The position numbers were made by a program, and so were the translations under genes. From positions 1-64,000 of the forward strand of contig NZ_AYMU01000037.1 in assembly GCF_000633395.1 (NCBI RefSeq): a stretch of 64,000 nucleotides of DNA, read 5' to 3'. The DNA comes from Pseudomonas sp. PH1b. Its GTDB lineage: Bacteria; Pseudomonadota; Gammaproteobacteria; Pseudomonadales; Pseudomonadaceae. The notes under the pieces were generated by a model. The model was not told the DNA's origin. It worked only from the letters and a program-made list of their open reading frames with translations, and ran no database searches. This document shows positions 36,273 through 45,146 of the stretch, in pieces. Positions within the stretch are counted from its first letter, which is position 1; every line of letters starts with the position of its first letter.

Positions 36273-36560
36273 ATGACTGAACGTAAACCCGAAGTGATCA
36301 TCACCTATTGCACCCAGTGCCAGTGGCTGCTGCGGGCGGCCTGGCTGGCCCAGGAGCTGTTGAGCACCTTCAGTGACGACCTGGGCAAGGTCTCTCTGGA
36401 ACCGGCCACAGGCGGCACCTTCCGAATTACCTGCGATGGTGTACAGATTTGGGAACGCAAGGCCGATGGCGGCTTCCCCGAGGCCAAGGTGCTCAAGCAG
36501 CGGGTCCGCGACCAGATCGATCCCGAGCGCGACCTGGGGCACAACGATCGCACTCAGTGA
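36273..36560 (+). CDS. SelT/SelW/SelH-family Rdx protein
   Basis: A 95-residue thioredoxin-like small protein. The CXXC redox motif reads CTQC near residues 13-16 in ITYCTQCQWLLRAAW; animal relatives carry selenocysteine there, but this is the Cys form. The Rdx-family end is also present (GTFRITCDGVQIWERKADGG). It is cytoplasmic with no signal. It overlaps the convergent EamA gene by 7 bp. A CAGGAG lies about 12 nt before the ATG. It may act in thiol redox, which is inferred from the fold. Confidence 0.85.
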   Translation: MTERKPEVIITYCTQCQWLLRAAWLAQELLSTFSDDLGKVSLEPATGGTFRITCDGVQIWERKADGGFPEAKVLKQRVRDQIDPERDLGHNDRTQ

Positions 36561-37447
36561 GAGGCGGCCTGGGTTTCTACGGCTTTGCTGCCTGAGCTCG
36601 CGGACAAGCGACTCGAGACCACGATCGCGATGATGATCAAGGCTCCGCCGAGGAGCATGCGCAGGGTCGGGTTTTCGCCGAACAGCAGCCAGGCCACGGT
36701 GATTCCGTAGACCGGTTCCAGGGCAAACACCACCGCCGCGGTGCGGGCCTTGATCACCGCCAGGCTGGCGACGAACAGGCTGTGGGCCAGGCCGGTGCAG
36801 AAGATGCCCAACAGGCTGATCCACAGCCAGTCCATCGCCTGCACTTGTCCAAGCTCCGGCGCCGCTACCGGCAGCAGGCACAGGGCGACCACCACGTTCT
36901 GGCACAAGGCAGCCTGTACCGCCGGGATCCGTCCGGAGCTGGCACGGTTGTTCAAGGACAGCAGGGCAAACAGCAGCCCCGAGCCCACGGCCCACAACAG
37001 GCCGGTGGTGGCTTGGCTGGCGAGGTCGAAGTCCGGGGTCACCAGCACCAGCCCGACACTCACCAGGGCCACCAGGACTATCTCGTTGAGGCGGATCCGC
37101 TCGCGGAAGATCAGGCCTTCGAGGATCACCGTGAAGGCCGGGAAGCTGGCAAAGCCCAGGGTGGCGATGGCCACTCCGGCAACTTTCACCGCGATGAAGA
37201 AACTCACCCAGTGGCCGGCCAGCAGCAGGCCGCTGAGCAGCAGGCGCCGCCAGTCTCCGGCGGCAAGTTTCTGCCAGGGCGTAGCGCTGGCCAGGCGGGC
37301 GAAAAAGCCCAGGGCGAGCACGGCAAAGGCGGCGCGACCGAATACGATCACCGCGGGCGAGGCGGCGGCCAGCTTGCCGAACACGCCGGTCAAGCCAAAC
37401 ATCAGGGCACCGATATGCAGGGCGCCAAGGGCGGTACGGGGAGTCAT
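36554..37447 (-). CDS. EamA/DMT-family transporter
   Basis: A 297-residue inner-membrane protein with about ten membrane segments and two EamA halves (ALHIGALMFGLTGVFGKLAA; then LLWAVGSGLLFALLSLNNRA and ALEPVYGITVAWLLFGENPT). It probably exports a small metabolite; the substrate is unknown. The ATG at 37447 has AAGGA at good spacing. Its stop overlaps the SelW-like gene end by 7 bp on the opposite strand. It begins 44 bp past the end of an AraC gene on the same strand, which suggests control by that regulator or a shared transcript. Confidence 0.85.
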   Translation of the reverse strand: MTPRTALGALHIGALMFGLTGVFGKLAAASPAVIVFGRAAFAVLALGFFARLASATPWQKLAAGDWRRLLLSGLLLAGHWVSFFIAVKVAGVAIATLGFASFPAFTVILEGLIFRERIRLNEIVLVALVSVGLVLVTPDFDLASQATTGLLWAVGSGLLFALLSLNNRASSGRIPAVQAALCQNVVVALCLLPVAAPELGQVQAMDWLWISLLGIFCTGLAHSLFVASLAVIKARTAAVVFALEPVYGITVAWLLFGENPTLRMLLGGALIIIAIVVSSRLSASSGSKAVETQAASH

Positions 37448-37491
37448 TTCAATCCTTAACAACCAGATGATGGCCTTGAACGGCGAGGGGC

Positions 37492-38307
37492 TCAGTGTAC
37501 GAGCGGACCTGCAGACTCGTCTGTCGTGATCCTGGCGTTTTTTGTCGAGGGACTCGCGTTTGCCTCTTGCCTGATCAGGCGCGGAGAGTGGCCGAATGCC
37601 TTGAGGATCGCCGCGGCAAAGGCGCTCTGGGAGCTGTAGCCTACGCGACTGGCGATCTCACCGATGGGCAGTGCCGATCCGCGCAACAGTTCCTGGGCCA
37701 TGTGCAGGCGTCGCTGGCGCACGTACTCCATGGGAGTACTGCCGCATTCGATGATGAACCGCGCATGCAGGCGTGCGCTGGACAAGCCGGCGATCCGTGC
37801 CAGGTCGGCCACTTGCAGTGGATGGGCAGCATGCCGGTCGATATGGGCATTCAGCGCTGCATAGGGCAGAAGGCGTTCGCCCGGGTGGCTGCAGGCTGCC
37901 TGGTTGAGACTGGCCAGCAGCAACACTGCGCCTTGCTGGGCAATCAAGGGATCGTCTACCGGGCTGTCCGCCAGCCAATTGACCAGGCGGCTCTGGCGTG
38001 GGTCCAGGGCCCGGCGTCGGGGGCTGTCCAGCAGGCGCCGACTGGCCTCGGCGTGACCTGCCAAAGATTGTTGCAGCCAATGCTCGCCAGGTACGTCCAG
38101 CACCAGGCAGCGACTGCCCCCGGGGCTGCCGCAGACATGCCGGGCGCCGGCAGGTACCACGACGAAACTTTGCTGCTGCACTTGGCTTCCCTGGCCTTCG
38201 ACTTCGAAATCGAGCTGGCCCGACAGGCCGAACACCAATTGCGCGTGGTCGTGGCTGTGGGCGATCAGGTCATGGCTGTAGTGACGCAGGGTGAGGATAG
38301 ATCCCAT
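37492..38307 (-). CDS. AraC-family regulator with N-terminal cupin
   Basis: A 271-residue regulator. The N-terminal cupin-like sensor domain (residues 1-130) includes HSHDHAQLVFGLSGQLDFEV. The C-terminal AraC domain (about 165-255) has the two helices LQVADLARIAGLSSARLHAR and IGEIASRVGYSSQSAFAAAI. The start is the ATG at 38307, preceded by AAGGAG. It lies directly upstream of the EamA transporter on the same strand and divergent from an LpxH-like gene, so the transporter is its likely target. The ligand is unknown. Confidence 0.85.
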   Translation of the reverse strand: MGSILTLRHYSHDLIAHSHDHAQLVFGLSGQLDFEVEGQGSQVQQQSFVVVPAGARHVCGSPGGSRCLVLDVPGEHWLQQSLAGHAEASRRLLDSPRRRALDPRQSRLVNWLADSPVDDPLIAQQGAVLLLASLNQAACSHPGERLLPYAALNAHIDRHAAHPLQVADLARIAGLSSARLHARFIIECGSTPMEYVRQRRLHMAQELLRGSALPIGEIASRVGYSSQSAFAAAILKAFGHSPRLIRQEANASPSTKNARITTDESAGPLVH

Positions 38308-38439
38308 CACGGTCTCCTTGGCAGGCTGGCAGTTTACACCGGCGGTCGGGGCTTTCGTGCTGTCATCGCACTGCCGCATTTTTGTCATGGGCTATTAATC
38401 GCTGGGGCGCAAGCTCGCAAAAAATCCCGGAGAGCGTCC

Positions 38440-39261
38440 ATGACCCATGCCGAACTCGCCAGACCCAGTCGCAAACAACGGGTACGGACCCTATGGATTT
38501 CAGACGTGCATCTGGGGACCCGGGATTGCCAGGCCGAGCACCTGGCGCAGTTTCTCAAGGGCTATCACGCTGATCGCGTCTACCTGGTGGGCGACATCAT
38601 CGACGGCTGGAAGCTGCGGGGCGGCATGTACTGGCCGCAGGCGCATACCAACGTGATCCGTCGCCTGCTGACCATGAGCAAGCGTGGCACCGAGGTGATC
38701 TATGTCACCGGCAATCATGATGAGTTCCTGCGCCGCTACTCCAAGCTGATCCTGGGCAACATTCAGCTGGTAGACGAGGCGGTGCATGTCACCGCCGATG
38801 GGCGCCAGCTGTTGGTGATCCACGGCGACCAGTTCGATGTCATCACCCGTTATCACCGCTGGCTGGCGTTTCTCGGCGATTCGGCCTACGAATTCACCCT
38901 GACCCTCAACCGCTGGCTCAATCACTGGCGGGCGCGCTATGGCTACGGCTACTGGTCGTTGTCGGCCTACCTCAAGCACAAGGTCAAGACTGCCGTCAGT
39001 TTCATCAGCGACTTCGAGGAAGCCATTGCCCACGAATGCGTCAAGCGCGGGTTGCACGGAGTGGTCTGCGGGCACATCCACCATGCCGAGATCCGCAAGG
39101 TGGGCGAGGTGGACTACCTCAACTGTGGGGACTGGGTGGAGTCCTGCACCGCCTTGATCGAGCACTGGGACGGCACCATTGAGCTCTATCGCCTGGCCGA
39201 TGCCCAGGCCCGCGAAGCCCAGCTCAAGGCCGAGCGCATGAAACTGGCGGAGCCGGCCTGA
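38440..39261 (+). CDS. LpxH-like UDP-2,3-diacylglucosamine diphosphatase family protein
   Basis: A 273-residue metallophosphoesterase. The metal-binding motifs are all present: SDVHLG (D22, H24), GDIIDG, GNHDE, HGDQFD and GHIHHAEI. The family hydrolyses UDP-2,3-diacylglucosamine or related lipids at the inner-membrane face. The true LpxH is about 240 residues and usually sits beside ppiB/cysS, so this may be a paralogue with another lipid substrate. The ATG at 38440 follows GGAGAG. It is divergent from an AraC-type gene. Confidence 0.85.
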   Translation: MTHAELARPSRKQRVRTLWISDVHLGTRDCQAEHLAQFLKGYHADRVYLVGDIIDGWKLRGGMYWPQAHTNVIRRLLTMSKRGTEVIYVTGNHDEFLRRYSKLILGNIQLVDEAVHVTADGRQLLVIHGDQFDVITRYHRWLAFLGDSAYEFTLTLNRWLNHWRARYGYGYWSLSAYLKHKVKTAVSFISDFEEAIAHECVKRGLHGVVCGHIHHAEIRKVGEVDYLNCGDWVESCTALIEHWDGTIELYRLADAQAREAQLKAERMKLAEPA

Positions 39262-39294
39262 ACCCCGAGGGGGCCGCGAATCGGGTGGAAGTAT

Positions 39295-39882
39295 TCAGGT
39301 GGAGGACTGTTCCATGGCTGCCTTGTACAGCGATTGCCGGGGTTGGGCGAACAGCCGTTGCAGCATCGGCTCGAAGAAGCTCAGGGGCAGGCTCTCGTAG
39401 TCGGGATCGAAGGCCGCTGCGTCGTATTTGGCGCAGAATTCGGCAGTGCGCTGGTACAGCGGGTGCTCATGAAATTGCTCCCGCAGATGACGATCCATGC
39501 CCAGGTGATGGAAGAAGTAGTAGCCCTGGAAGATCCCGTGCTTTTCCACCATCCACAGGTTTTCCGGGCTGACGAAGGGTTTGAGTATGGCCGCGGCGAT
39601 ATCCGGATGATTGTAGGAGCCTAGGGTGTCGCCGATGTCGTGGAGCAGGGCGCAGACCACGTATTCCTCGTCGCGCCCGTCCTGCCAGGCGCGGCTGGCG
39701 GTCTGCAGCGAGTGGCTTAGGCGATCCACTGGAAAGCCGCCGAAGTCACCTTCGAGCAGTTGCAGGTGTGCCAGGATTCTCGCAGGCAACTGCTTGGCGT
39801 AGGCACTGAAGTCCGCAGCGATGATCGCCCAGTCCTCGCGGGTGCCGTCCTGCATATGGGTGAAGCGCGCATGAGCACTCAT
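39295..39882 (-). CDS. HD-domain protein, predicted phosphohydrolase
   Basis: A 195-residue cytoplasmic protein with the HD metal-binding core. The key residues are H57 (DRLSHSLQTASRAW) and the HD pair in CALLHDIGDTLG at about residues 80-91, with supporting histidines in EKHGIFQGYYFFHHLG. The family cleaves phosphoesters of nucleotides or related metabolites, but the substrate cannot be named. Its closest look is to the inositol-oxygenase-like HD proteins (YYFFHHL motif). It stands convergent with the LpxH-like gene and upstream of a Mpo1-like gene. Confidence 0.75.
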   Translation of the reverse strand: MSAHARFTHMQDGTREDWAIIAADFSAYAKQLPARILAHLQLLEGDFGGFPVDRLSHSLQTASRAWQDGRDEEYVVCALLHDIGDTLGSYNHPDIAAAILKPFVSPENLWMVEKHGIFQGYYFFHHLGMDRHLREQFHEHPLYQRTAEFCAKYDAAAFDPDYESLPLSFFEPMLQRLFAQPRQSLYKAAMEQSST

Positions 39883-39979
39883 CGGCCGTCCTCTGGTGGT
39901 TATGCGTACATGAACCGAGTGTAGGTCCGAGCCTTGCCACCGCAGTGGCTGTGCGGGACGGCTTACTGTCCAGCGAGGC

Positions 39980-40291
39980 CTAGAAGGGCACCTTGCCGAG
40001 GATCATGTCGCGGTACATGACGAAATCCCCCAGCAGGCTGTACAGCGGATGCTGGAAGGTCGCGGGGCGGTTTTTTTCGAAGAAGAAATGCCCGACCCAG
40101 GCAAAGCCATAGCCGGCCACCGGCAAGGCCAGCAGCAGCAACCAGGCGCCTTTGCCGATGGCAAAGGCCAGGAGGAAGATCACCAGGCTGGTGCCGATGA
40201 AGTGCAGGCGACGGCAGGTGCTGTCGCTGTGTTCGCTGAGGTAATAGGGATAGAACTCGGCGAAGCTGTTGAACTGTCGGATGTTTTCCAT
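39980..40291 (-). CDS. DUF962 / Mpo1-like small membrane protein
   Basis: A 103-residue protein. FYPYYLSEHSDSTCRRLHFI and GTSLVIFLLAFA open it, then GYGFAWVGHFFFEKNRPATF. The conserved His residues and two membrane helices are those of the DUF962/Mpo1 family. Yeast Mpo1 is an Fe2+ dioxygenase that alpha-oxidises 2-hydroxy fatty acids, and the histidines here would fit the same chemistry, but function in bacteria is inferred. It is on the same strand as the HD-domain gene, 97 bp upstream of it. Confidence 0.85.
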   Translation of the reverse strand: MENIRQFNSFAEFYPYYLSEHSDSTCRRLHFIGTSLVIFLLAFAIGKGAWLLLLALPVAGYGFAWVGHFFFEKNRPATFQHPLYSLLGDFVMYRDMILGKVPF

Positions 40292-40450
40292 GGCCGCGGT
40301 CTCTGTGCTTGTTGTTCTGTGAGCGGATGTTCTGCGGGGAGCCTATTTGAGTCTAGAGTCCCTGGCAGCGCTGGCCAGTGACAATAGGCGCCACTTTAGT
40401 ATCCTTGGGAAATTGGCCGTAGCATGCGGCTCATCATGTAAGTGCCCGTC

Positions 40451-41512
40451 ATGAGTGAACGAACGACTTCTGCAAGCTGGACCCTGGGAATCGTCAAGGC
40501 CCTGGAAATGGATGGCCTGGATTGCCGCATCCTGTTCAAGCAACTGGGGCTCGACTATGGCGCCCTGGAGGATCCCGATGCGCGGTTCACCCAGGACTCG
40601 ATGACGCGCCTCTGGCAGCGGGCCGTGGAGCTTTCCGGGAACCCGGCGATCGGCTTGAACATGGGCAAGGTGGTGCGTCCGGCGTCCTTTCATGTGGCCG
40701 GGTACGCGCTGATGTCGAGCCGTACCCTGGCAGAGGGCTTCCAGCGGCTGGTGCGCTATCAGCGGATCATTGCCGAAAGCGCCGACTTGAGTTTCAGGCT
40801 CCTGCCTGAAGGGTATGCGCTGATCCTGACGGTGCACGGCGATCACTTGTCGCCGACCCGGCAAAGCGCCGAAGCCTCGCTGGCCTGTGCCCTGGCCCTG
40901 TGCAGCTGGCTGACGGGACGGACCTTGCAGCCGCGCCAGGTGCTGCTGCAAGGGGAACCGCCGGTGGATGTGCAGCCTTACAAGGCGATGTTCCATGCGC
41001 CGCTGGTGTTTGCCGCGCCCTTCGATGCGCTGATTTTCGAGCGTGTCGACATGGAGGCACCCCTGCCTACCGCCAACGAGGCCATGGCCTTGCTGCATGA
41101 TCGTTTCGCCGGGGAGTACCTGGCACGCTTCTCCGAGAGCCGGGTGACCCACAAGGCCCGGCAGGTGCTGTGCCGCTTGCTGCCCCAGGGCGAGCCCAAG
41201 CGGGAAGTGGTCGCGCAGACCCTGCACCTGTCTCAGCGCACCCTGCAACGCCGCCTGCAGGAGGAGGGCACCAGTTTCCAGGCCCTGCTCGACGACACGC
41301 GCCGGGAGTTGTCGGAGCAATACCTGGCGCAGCCGGGCATGACCTTGCTGGAAATTGCCTATCTGCTGGGGTTTGCCGATCCGAGCAATTTCTTCCGGGC
41401 CTTCCGCCGCTGGTTCGACGTCACGCCCGGCGAGTACCGGGCGCGGTTGCTGGCGGTATCGGCGCCGATCAATGACGCCAGAATGCCGGAATGCACAGCA
41501 CGAACACCGTGA
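40451..41512 (+). CDS. AraC-family regulator with arabinose-binding-like domain
   Basis: A 353-residue regulator. The N-terminal ligand domain (about residues 20-205, KALEMDGLDCRILFKQLGLD) is of the PF12625 type often seen in pseudomonad regulators of alcohol, amino-acid or quorum-linked metabolism. The C-terminal AraC domain holds two helices (VVAQTLHLSQRTLQRRLQEE; LLEIAYLLGFADPSNFFRAF). An ATG at 40451 was chosen over the GTG at 40442. Its last 44 bp overlap the end of trkH on the opposite strand. Its target is unknown. Confidence 0.85.
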   Translation: MSERTTSASWTLGIVKALEMDGLDCRILFKQLGLDYGALEDPDARFTQDSMTRLWQRAVELSGNPAIGLNMGKVVRPASFHVAGYALMSSRTLAEGFQRLVRYQRIIAESADLSFRLLPEGYALILTVHGDHLSPTRQSAEASLACALALCSWLTGRTLQPRQVLLQGEPPVDVQPYKAMFHAPLVFAAPFDALIFERVDMEAPLPTANEAMALLHDRFAGEYLARFSESRVTHKARQVLCRLLPQGEPKREVVAQTLHLSQRTLQRRLQEEGTSFQALLDDTRRELSEQYLAQPGMTLLEIAYLLGFADPSNFFRAFRRWFDVTPGEYRARLLAVSAPINDARMPECTARTP

Positions 41513-42923
41513 TGATCTCCAGTCGGCCCAGGAGCATGCCCAGGGACAGGATCCACTTGGCGGCGTCCGGCAGGGTGGCGAAGTTGCCGGCCGGGCCAAT
41601 GGTCTCGCCCAGGCCCGGGCCCACGCCGGACACGGTGCTGGCAGCGCCGGTCAGCGCGGTCATCCAGTCCAGGCCCAGCAGGGACAGGGCCAGGGCGATC
41701 ATGCAGATGGTGATGGCGAAGAAGAACGAAAAGGTCAGGATCGAGCGGACGATTTCCTCGTCCAGGCGATGGCCATTGTACTTCTGCTTGATCACTGCTC
41801 GCGGGTGGATCAACTGATTGAGGTTGGCCTTGAGCAGGATGTAGGCGACCTGGAAGCGGAAGATCTTGATCCCGCCGGCGGTTGAGCCGGAGCAGCCGCC
41901 AACGAACCCCAGGTAGAAGAACAGCATCAGCGAGAAATTGCCCCACAGGCTGTAGTCGCCCAGGGCAAAGCCGGTGGTGGTGACCACCGAGGTCACGTTC
42001 AGCGCCACGTGGCGCAAGGCGTCCAGCCAGTGCAGGTCGGTGGTCCACCAGTACCAGGTGCCGAGCACCAGCCAGGTCACCAGCAGCAGGCCGAGCAGGC
42101 CCTGGACCTGCTGGTCCTTGATCAGCGCCCGACGGTTGCCCCGCAAGGTGGCCACGTACAGGGCGAACGGCAGGCTGCCGAGGATCATCACCACCACCGC
42201 CACCCAGTGCACCGCGGGCTGCTTCCAGTGGGCCAGGGATTCGTCGGAGGTGGAGAAACCGCCGGTGGAAATCGCCGACATGGCATGGTTGATGGCATCG
42301 AATACGTTCATCCCCGCCCACCAGAAGGCCAGGCTGCCGAAGATGGTGATGCCGACATAGGTGGCGACGATCAGCCGCGCCACCATGTGCGAACGTGGCA
42401 TGACCTTTTCCGAACGGTCCGAGGATTCGGTCTGGAACAGGCGCATGCCGCCGATGCGCAACAGCGGCAGGATCGCCACCGCCATGCCGATGAAGCCGAT
42501 GCCGCCCAGCCAGTGCAGCAGCGAGCGCCACATCAGGATCCCCGGGGACATGTTGTCCAGGCCGCTGAGCACCGTGGCACCGGTGGCCGTGATGCCGGAC
42601 ATGCTTTCAAAGAACGAGTCGGTGTAGCTGATGTGCTGGGTCAGCAGGAATGGCAGGGCGGCAAAGATGCACACCACCACCCAGCTGGACACGGTCAACA
42701 GGTACATGTCCCGCGGGCGCAGGTGAATGTGTTCGGGACGCCCGGGGATCACCAGGGCCAGGCCGGCGATGAAGGTGATCATGCTGGCCCAGAGGAACGA
42801 GGGCAGGTCGCCGGTGCGTTCGAAGATCACCAGTGTCGCCATCGGCACGACCATGGCGATGGCCAGAGTGATGAGGAAGATGCCGATGATGAAACCAATG
42901 ATCCTTAAGGTCGGCAACGCCAT
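41469..42923 (-). CDS. trkH: Trk potassium uptake channel subunit TrkH
   Basis: A 484-residue K+ channel of the inner membrane with about ten membrane segments and four selectivity loops. The filters are visible as GITATGATV, SAISTGGFST, TSVVTTTGFAL and ASTVSGVGPG. It works with the NAD-binding gating subunit TrkA. The ATG at 42923 begins MALPTLRIIGFIIGIFLITL. It overlaps the AraC gene convergently by 44 bp. trkA is not in the window, as usual in Pseudomonas, where it is near fmt/rsmB. Confidence 0.95.
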   Translation of the reverse strand: MALPTLRIIGFIIGIFLITLAIAMVVPMATLVIFERTGDLPSFLWASMITFIAGLALVIPGRPEHIHLRPRDMYLLTVSSWVVVCIFAALPFLLTQHISYTDSFFESMSGITATGATVLSGLDNMSPGILMWRSLLHWLGGIGFIGMAVAILPLLRIGGMRLFQTESSDRSEKVMPRSHMVARLIVATYVGITIFGSLAFWWAGMNVFDAINHAMSAISTGGFSTSDESLAHWKQPAVHWVAVVVMILGSLPFALYVATLRGNRRALIKDQQVQGLLGLLLVTWLVLGTWYWWTTDLHWLDALRHVALNVTSVVTTTGFALGDYSLWGNFSLMLFFYLGFVGGCSGSTAGGIKIFRFQVAYILLKANLNQLIHPRAVIKQKYNGHRLDEEIVRSILTFSFFFAITICMIALALSLLGLDWMTALTGAASTVSGVGPGLGETIGPAGNFATLPDAAKWILSLGMLLGRLEIITVFVLCIPAFWRH

Positions 42924-43090
42924 GTGTTCCGCTCGGGCTGGTAAGAGAAGGGCGCCCATTCTACCTGCGGGGCGGGGCATGTAAACCGCCAGCCCGTGTT
43001 GGGCCCTGGGCGGCGGTACTCAGCGACGCGGCTCGTCAACCAAGGTCAACCCCCCTAGAATAGCCGGACATTTTTTTCAGGAGGTGGCCG

Positions 43091-43657
43091 ATGGAGGCTC
43101 TCGACGCTTTGCTCAACCGTGTTTCCGTGCCGCGCCTGGTGGAGCCTGCGCCCACCGCTGCACAACGGGAGGCAATGTTCGCCGCCGCCATGCGGGCGCC
43201 GGATCATGGTCAATTGCGCCCGTGGCGGTTTCTGACCGTCGAGGGCGAGGCCCGTGACCAGTTGGGCGAGCTGCTGGTGCAAGCCGTGCAACTGCAGGGC
43301 GGCGAAGTGACCCAGGCAGCGCTGGACAAGGCGCGGGCGATGCCTCTGCGGGCTCCGCTGGTGGTCGTGGTGGTGGCCCGCTTGCAGGATCACTTCAAGG
43401 TGCCCAGGTCCGAGCAGTTGCTGGCGGCGGGCTGTGCGGCCCACGGCATTCTGCTGGCGGCCTACGCCCAGGGGGTTGGTGCGGTGTGGCGCACCGGCGA
43501 GTTGTCCTATTCGGCCCACGTGGCCAAGGGCCTGGGCCTGGCTGCGGACGAAGAGATCATTGCCTTCCTGTACCTGGGCACGCCGTTGAACGAGCCGCGG
43601 GTCGCGGCGAAGGTCGATACCGGCGAGTTCGTCAGCGCCTGGACCGGCAAGGCCTGA
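43091..43657 (+). CDS. YdjA-like nitroreductase-family oxidoreductase
   Basis: A 188-residue FMN-dependent NAD(P)H oxidoreductase. The short nitroreductase fold has FMN contacts near AAMRAPDHGQLRPWRFLTV (about residues 33-52) and GVGAVWRTGEL (about 133-143). At under 190 residues it fits the YdjA subgroup, the smallest nitroreductases. An AGGAGG ribosome site precedes the ATG, and a likely -10 (TAGAAT, 43056-43061) lies 29 bp upstream. The physiological substrate is unknown. Confidence 0.85.
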   Translation: MEALDALLNRVSVPRLVEPAPTAAQREAMFAAAMRAPDHGQLRPWRFLTVEGEARDQLGELLVQAVQLQGGEVTQAALDKARAMPLRAPLVVVVVARLQDHFKVPRSEQLLAAGCAAHGILLAAYAQGVGAVWRTGELSYSAHVAKGLGLAADEEIIAFLYLGTPLNEPRVAAKVDTGEFVSAWTGKA

Positions 43658-43684
43658 GTCTTGCCGTAAGCCTTGCAGGAAGAT

Positions 43685-43732
43685 CGCGGGCAAGCCGTTG
43701 CTGCACAATATTGCAGCCACCGCTTGCCCGCG
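43685..43732. repeat. REP-type long palindrome between convergent genes
   Basis: CGCGGGCAAGC (43685-43695) pairs with GCTTGCCCGCG (43722-43732), and inside them GCTGCA and TGCAGC pair again, forming a nested hairpin. It lies between the convergent nitroreductase and kinase genes and may block read-through both ways. Confidence 0.75.
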
Positions 43733-43738
43733 GCGCGT

Positions 43739-45079
43739 TCAGGCCTGCACCACGGCTCCCGGTGCCAGGGGCAGCTCCAGGGTGGCGATGAAGCCGCCCT
43801 GGCGGTGATTGTCCAGGAGCAGGCGTCCGCCATGGCGCTCTGCGGCACGCCGGGCGATGGCCAGCCCCAGGCCGTGGCCCGGAGCATTCTGTCCCGGGGC
43901 TCGAAAGAACGGCTCCCCCAACTGGTTCAGGTGCTCGGCTTCCACCCCGGGCCCGTGATCGCGCACGCTGATCAGGATCCTGTCACCCTGGCGCCGGGCC
44001 AGGACTTCGATCGGTTGCCCGGCCGGGTTGAAGCGCTGGGCATTGCGCAGCAGGTTGTCCAGGGCCCGTTCGAGCATGGTCGGCCAGCCCCGCAGGCTCA
44101 GCTGCGCCTGGGCATCGATCTGTACAGGCTGTTCAGGGCTGGCCAGTTGGGCGTCCTTTTGCAGGGCCAGCAACAAGTCGTTGAGGTCCACTTCTTCGGC
44201 GCTGGCGTTGTCCGCATCGACCCGGGCCAGCACCAGGATCTCGCTGATCAGGGCTTCCAGGCGGTCACACTCGCGGGTCAGCCGGGGCCAGAGCTTTTCG
44301 CGCTCTTCGGGGGCTGCCCGCTCCGCCAGCGCCAGGGCAATGCGCAGCCGCGCCAGGGGCGAGCGCAGTTCGTGGGAAACGTCCCGCAGCAGTTGGCGCT
44401 GGCTGCCGATCAGGCTTTGCAGGCGTGACCCCATGCGGTTGAAGTCACGGGCCAGCACCCCGAATTCGTCGCGACGGTTGGCCAGGCGCGCCAGGCTGTT
44501 CTGCTGGTAGCTGGCTTGGCCCAGGTCGTGTACCGCGCCGCGCAGGCGACTCAAGGGGCGGGTGATGGACAGGGTTACCAGCAGGCTGAACAGGGTCAGT
44601 ACCACCAGGGCGATCGCCAGGGCGCTGAGGGGCCAGGTCAGGCTGTCGCGGTGCCAGGCATCCAGCTCCGGGTGCGGAATGCGGTAGATGAACAGGTAGG
44701 TGTCGCTGGTCTTCGGGCTGGTGTATTCCGCCGTCAGGCGCCGCCAGGGCAGGTGTCGGTCATCGTTGTTCTGTCGGGCCTCGAAGGCCGCGGCGCGGCG
44801 CGGGAAGGTCCCGCGTACCAGCGGGTCGCCGCTTTCGTTGAGGACCTGGACGTCGATGTGATACTGGCGCTTGCGCTGCTGGAGAATATCCTGGGCAGCG
44901 TCTTCACCTTGCGTCTCGTAGGTTTGCGTCCATTCCTCGGCCAGGCTGTTGAGGCCGGGATGGCGGCTGAGAATCCAGGCATCCTGGTTGAGCATGTGCC
45001 CGAGCAGGATCGACAGCCCTGCAACCAGGGTGATGGCCAGCCAGAAACTGGCCAGGATGCGCCAGAACAATGAACGCAC
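43739..45079 (-). CDS. Sensor histidine kinase, CpxS/CpxA-like
   Basis: A 446-residue membrane kinase. Membrane helices at about 5-28 and 160-182 flank a periplasmic sensor, followed by HAMP (SITRPLSRLRGAVHDLG), the phospho-acceptor H-box DVSHELRSPLARLR and the ATPase motifs (N-box LDNLLRNAQRF; G1 RDHGPGVE; G2 GHGLGLA). It starts with a GTG at 45079 preceded by GAGGAG. A strong terminator lies 18 bp upstream of the start. Gene order with a response regulator and a Spy-like protein matches P. aeruginosa PA3204-PA3206 (cpxR, PA3205, cpxS), so an envelope-stress role is likely. Confidence 0.85.
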   Translation of the reverse strand: MRSLFWRILASFWLAITLVAGLSILLGHMLNQDAWILSRHPGLNSLAEEWTQTYETQGEDAAQDILQQRKRQYHIDVQVLNESGDPLVRGTFPRRAAAFEARQNNDDRHLPWRRLTAEYTSPKTSDTYLFIYRIPHPELDAWHRDSLTWPLSALAIALVVLTLFSLLVTLSITRPLSRLRGAVHDLGQASYQQNSLARLANRRDEFGVLARDFNRMGSRLQSLIGSQRQLLRDVSHELRSPLARLRIALALAERAAPEEREKLWPRLTRECDRLEALISEILVLARVDADNASAEEVDLNDLLLALQKDAQLASPEQPVQIDAQAQLSLRGWPTMLERALDNLLRNAQRFNPAGQPIEVLARRQGDRILISVRDHGPGVEAEHLNQLGEPFFRAPGQNAPGHGLGLAIARRAAERHGGRLLLDNHRQGGFIATLELPLAPGAVVQA

Positions 45080-45096
45080 AGGAACTCCTCGAACGT

Positions 45097-45128
45097 GAAA
45101 AAGCCCAGTGGGGGGAGACCACTGGGCT
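45097..45128 (-). terminator. Intrinsic terminator between the Spy-like and kinase genes
   Basis: On the minus strand AGCCCAGTGG and CCACTGGGCT form a perfect 10-bp stem with a 7-nt loop, followed by TTTTT. It lies 18 bp after the Spy-like gene and 18 bp before the kinase start, so kinase expression must depend on read-through or on its own promoter. Confidence 0.9.
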
Positions 45129-45146
45129 GGGATGAACGCTAACGTA

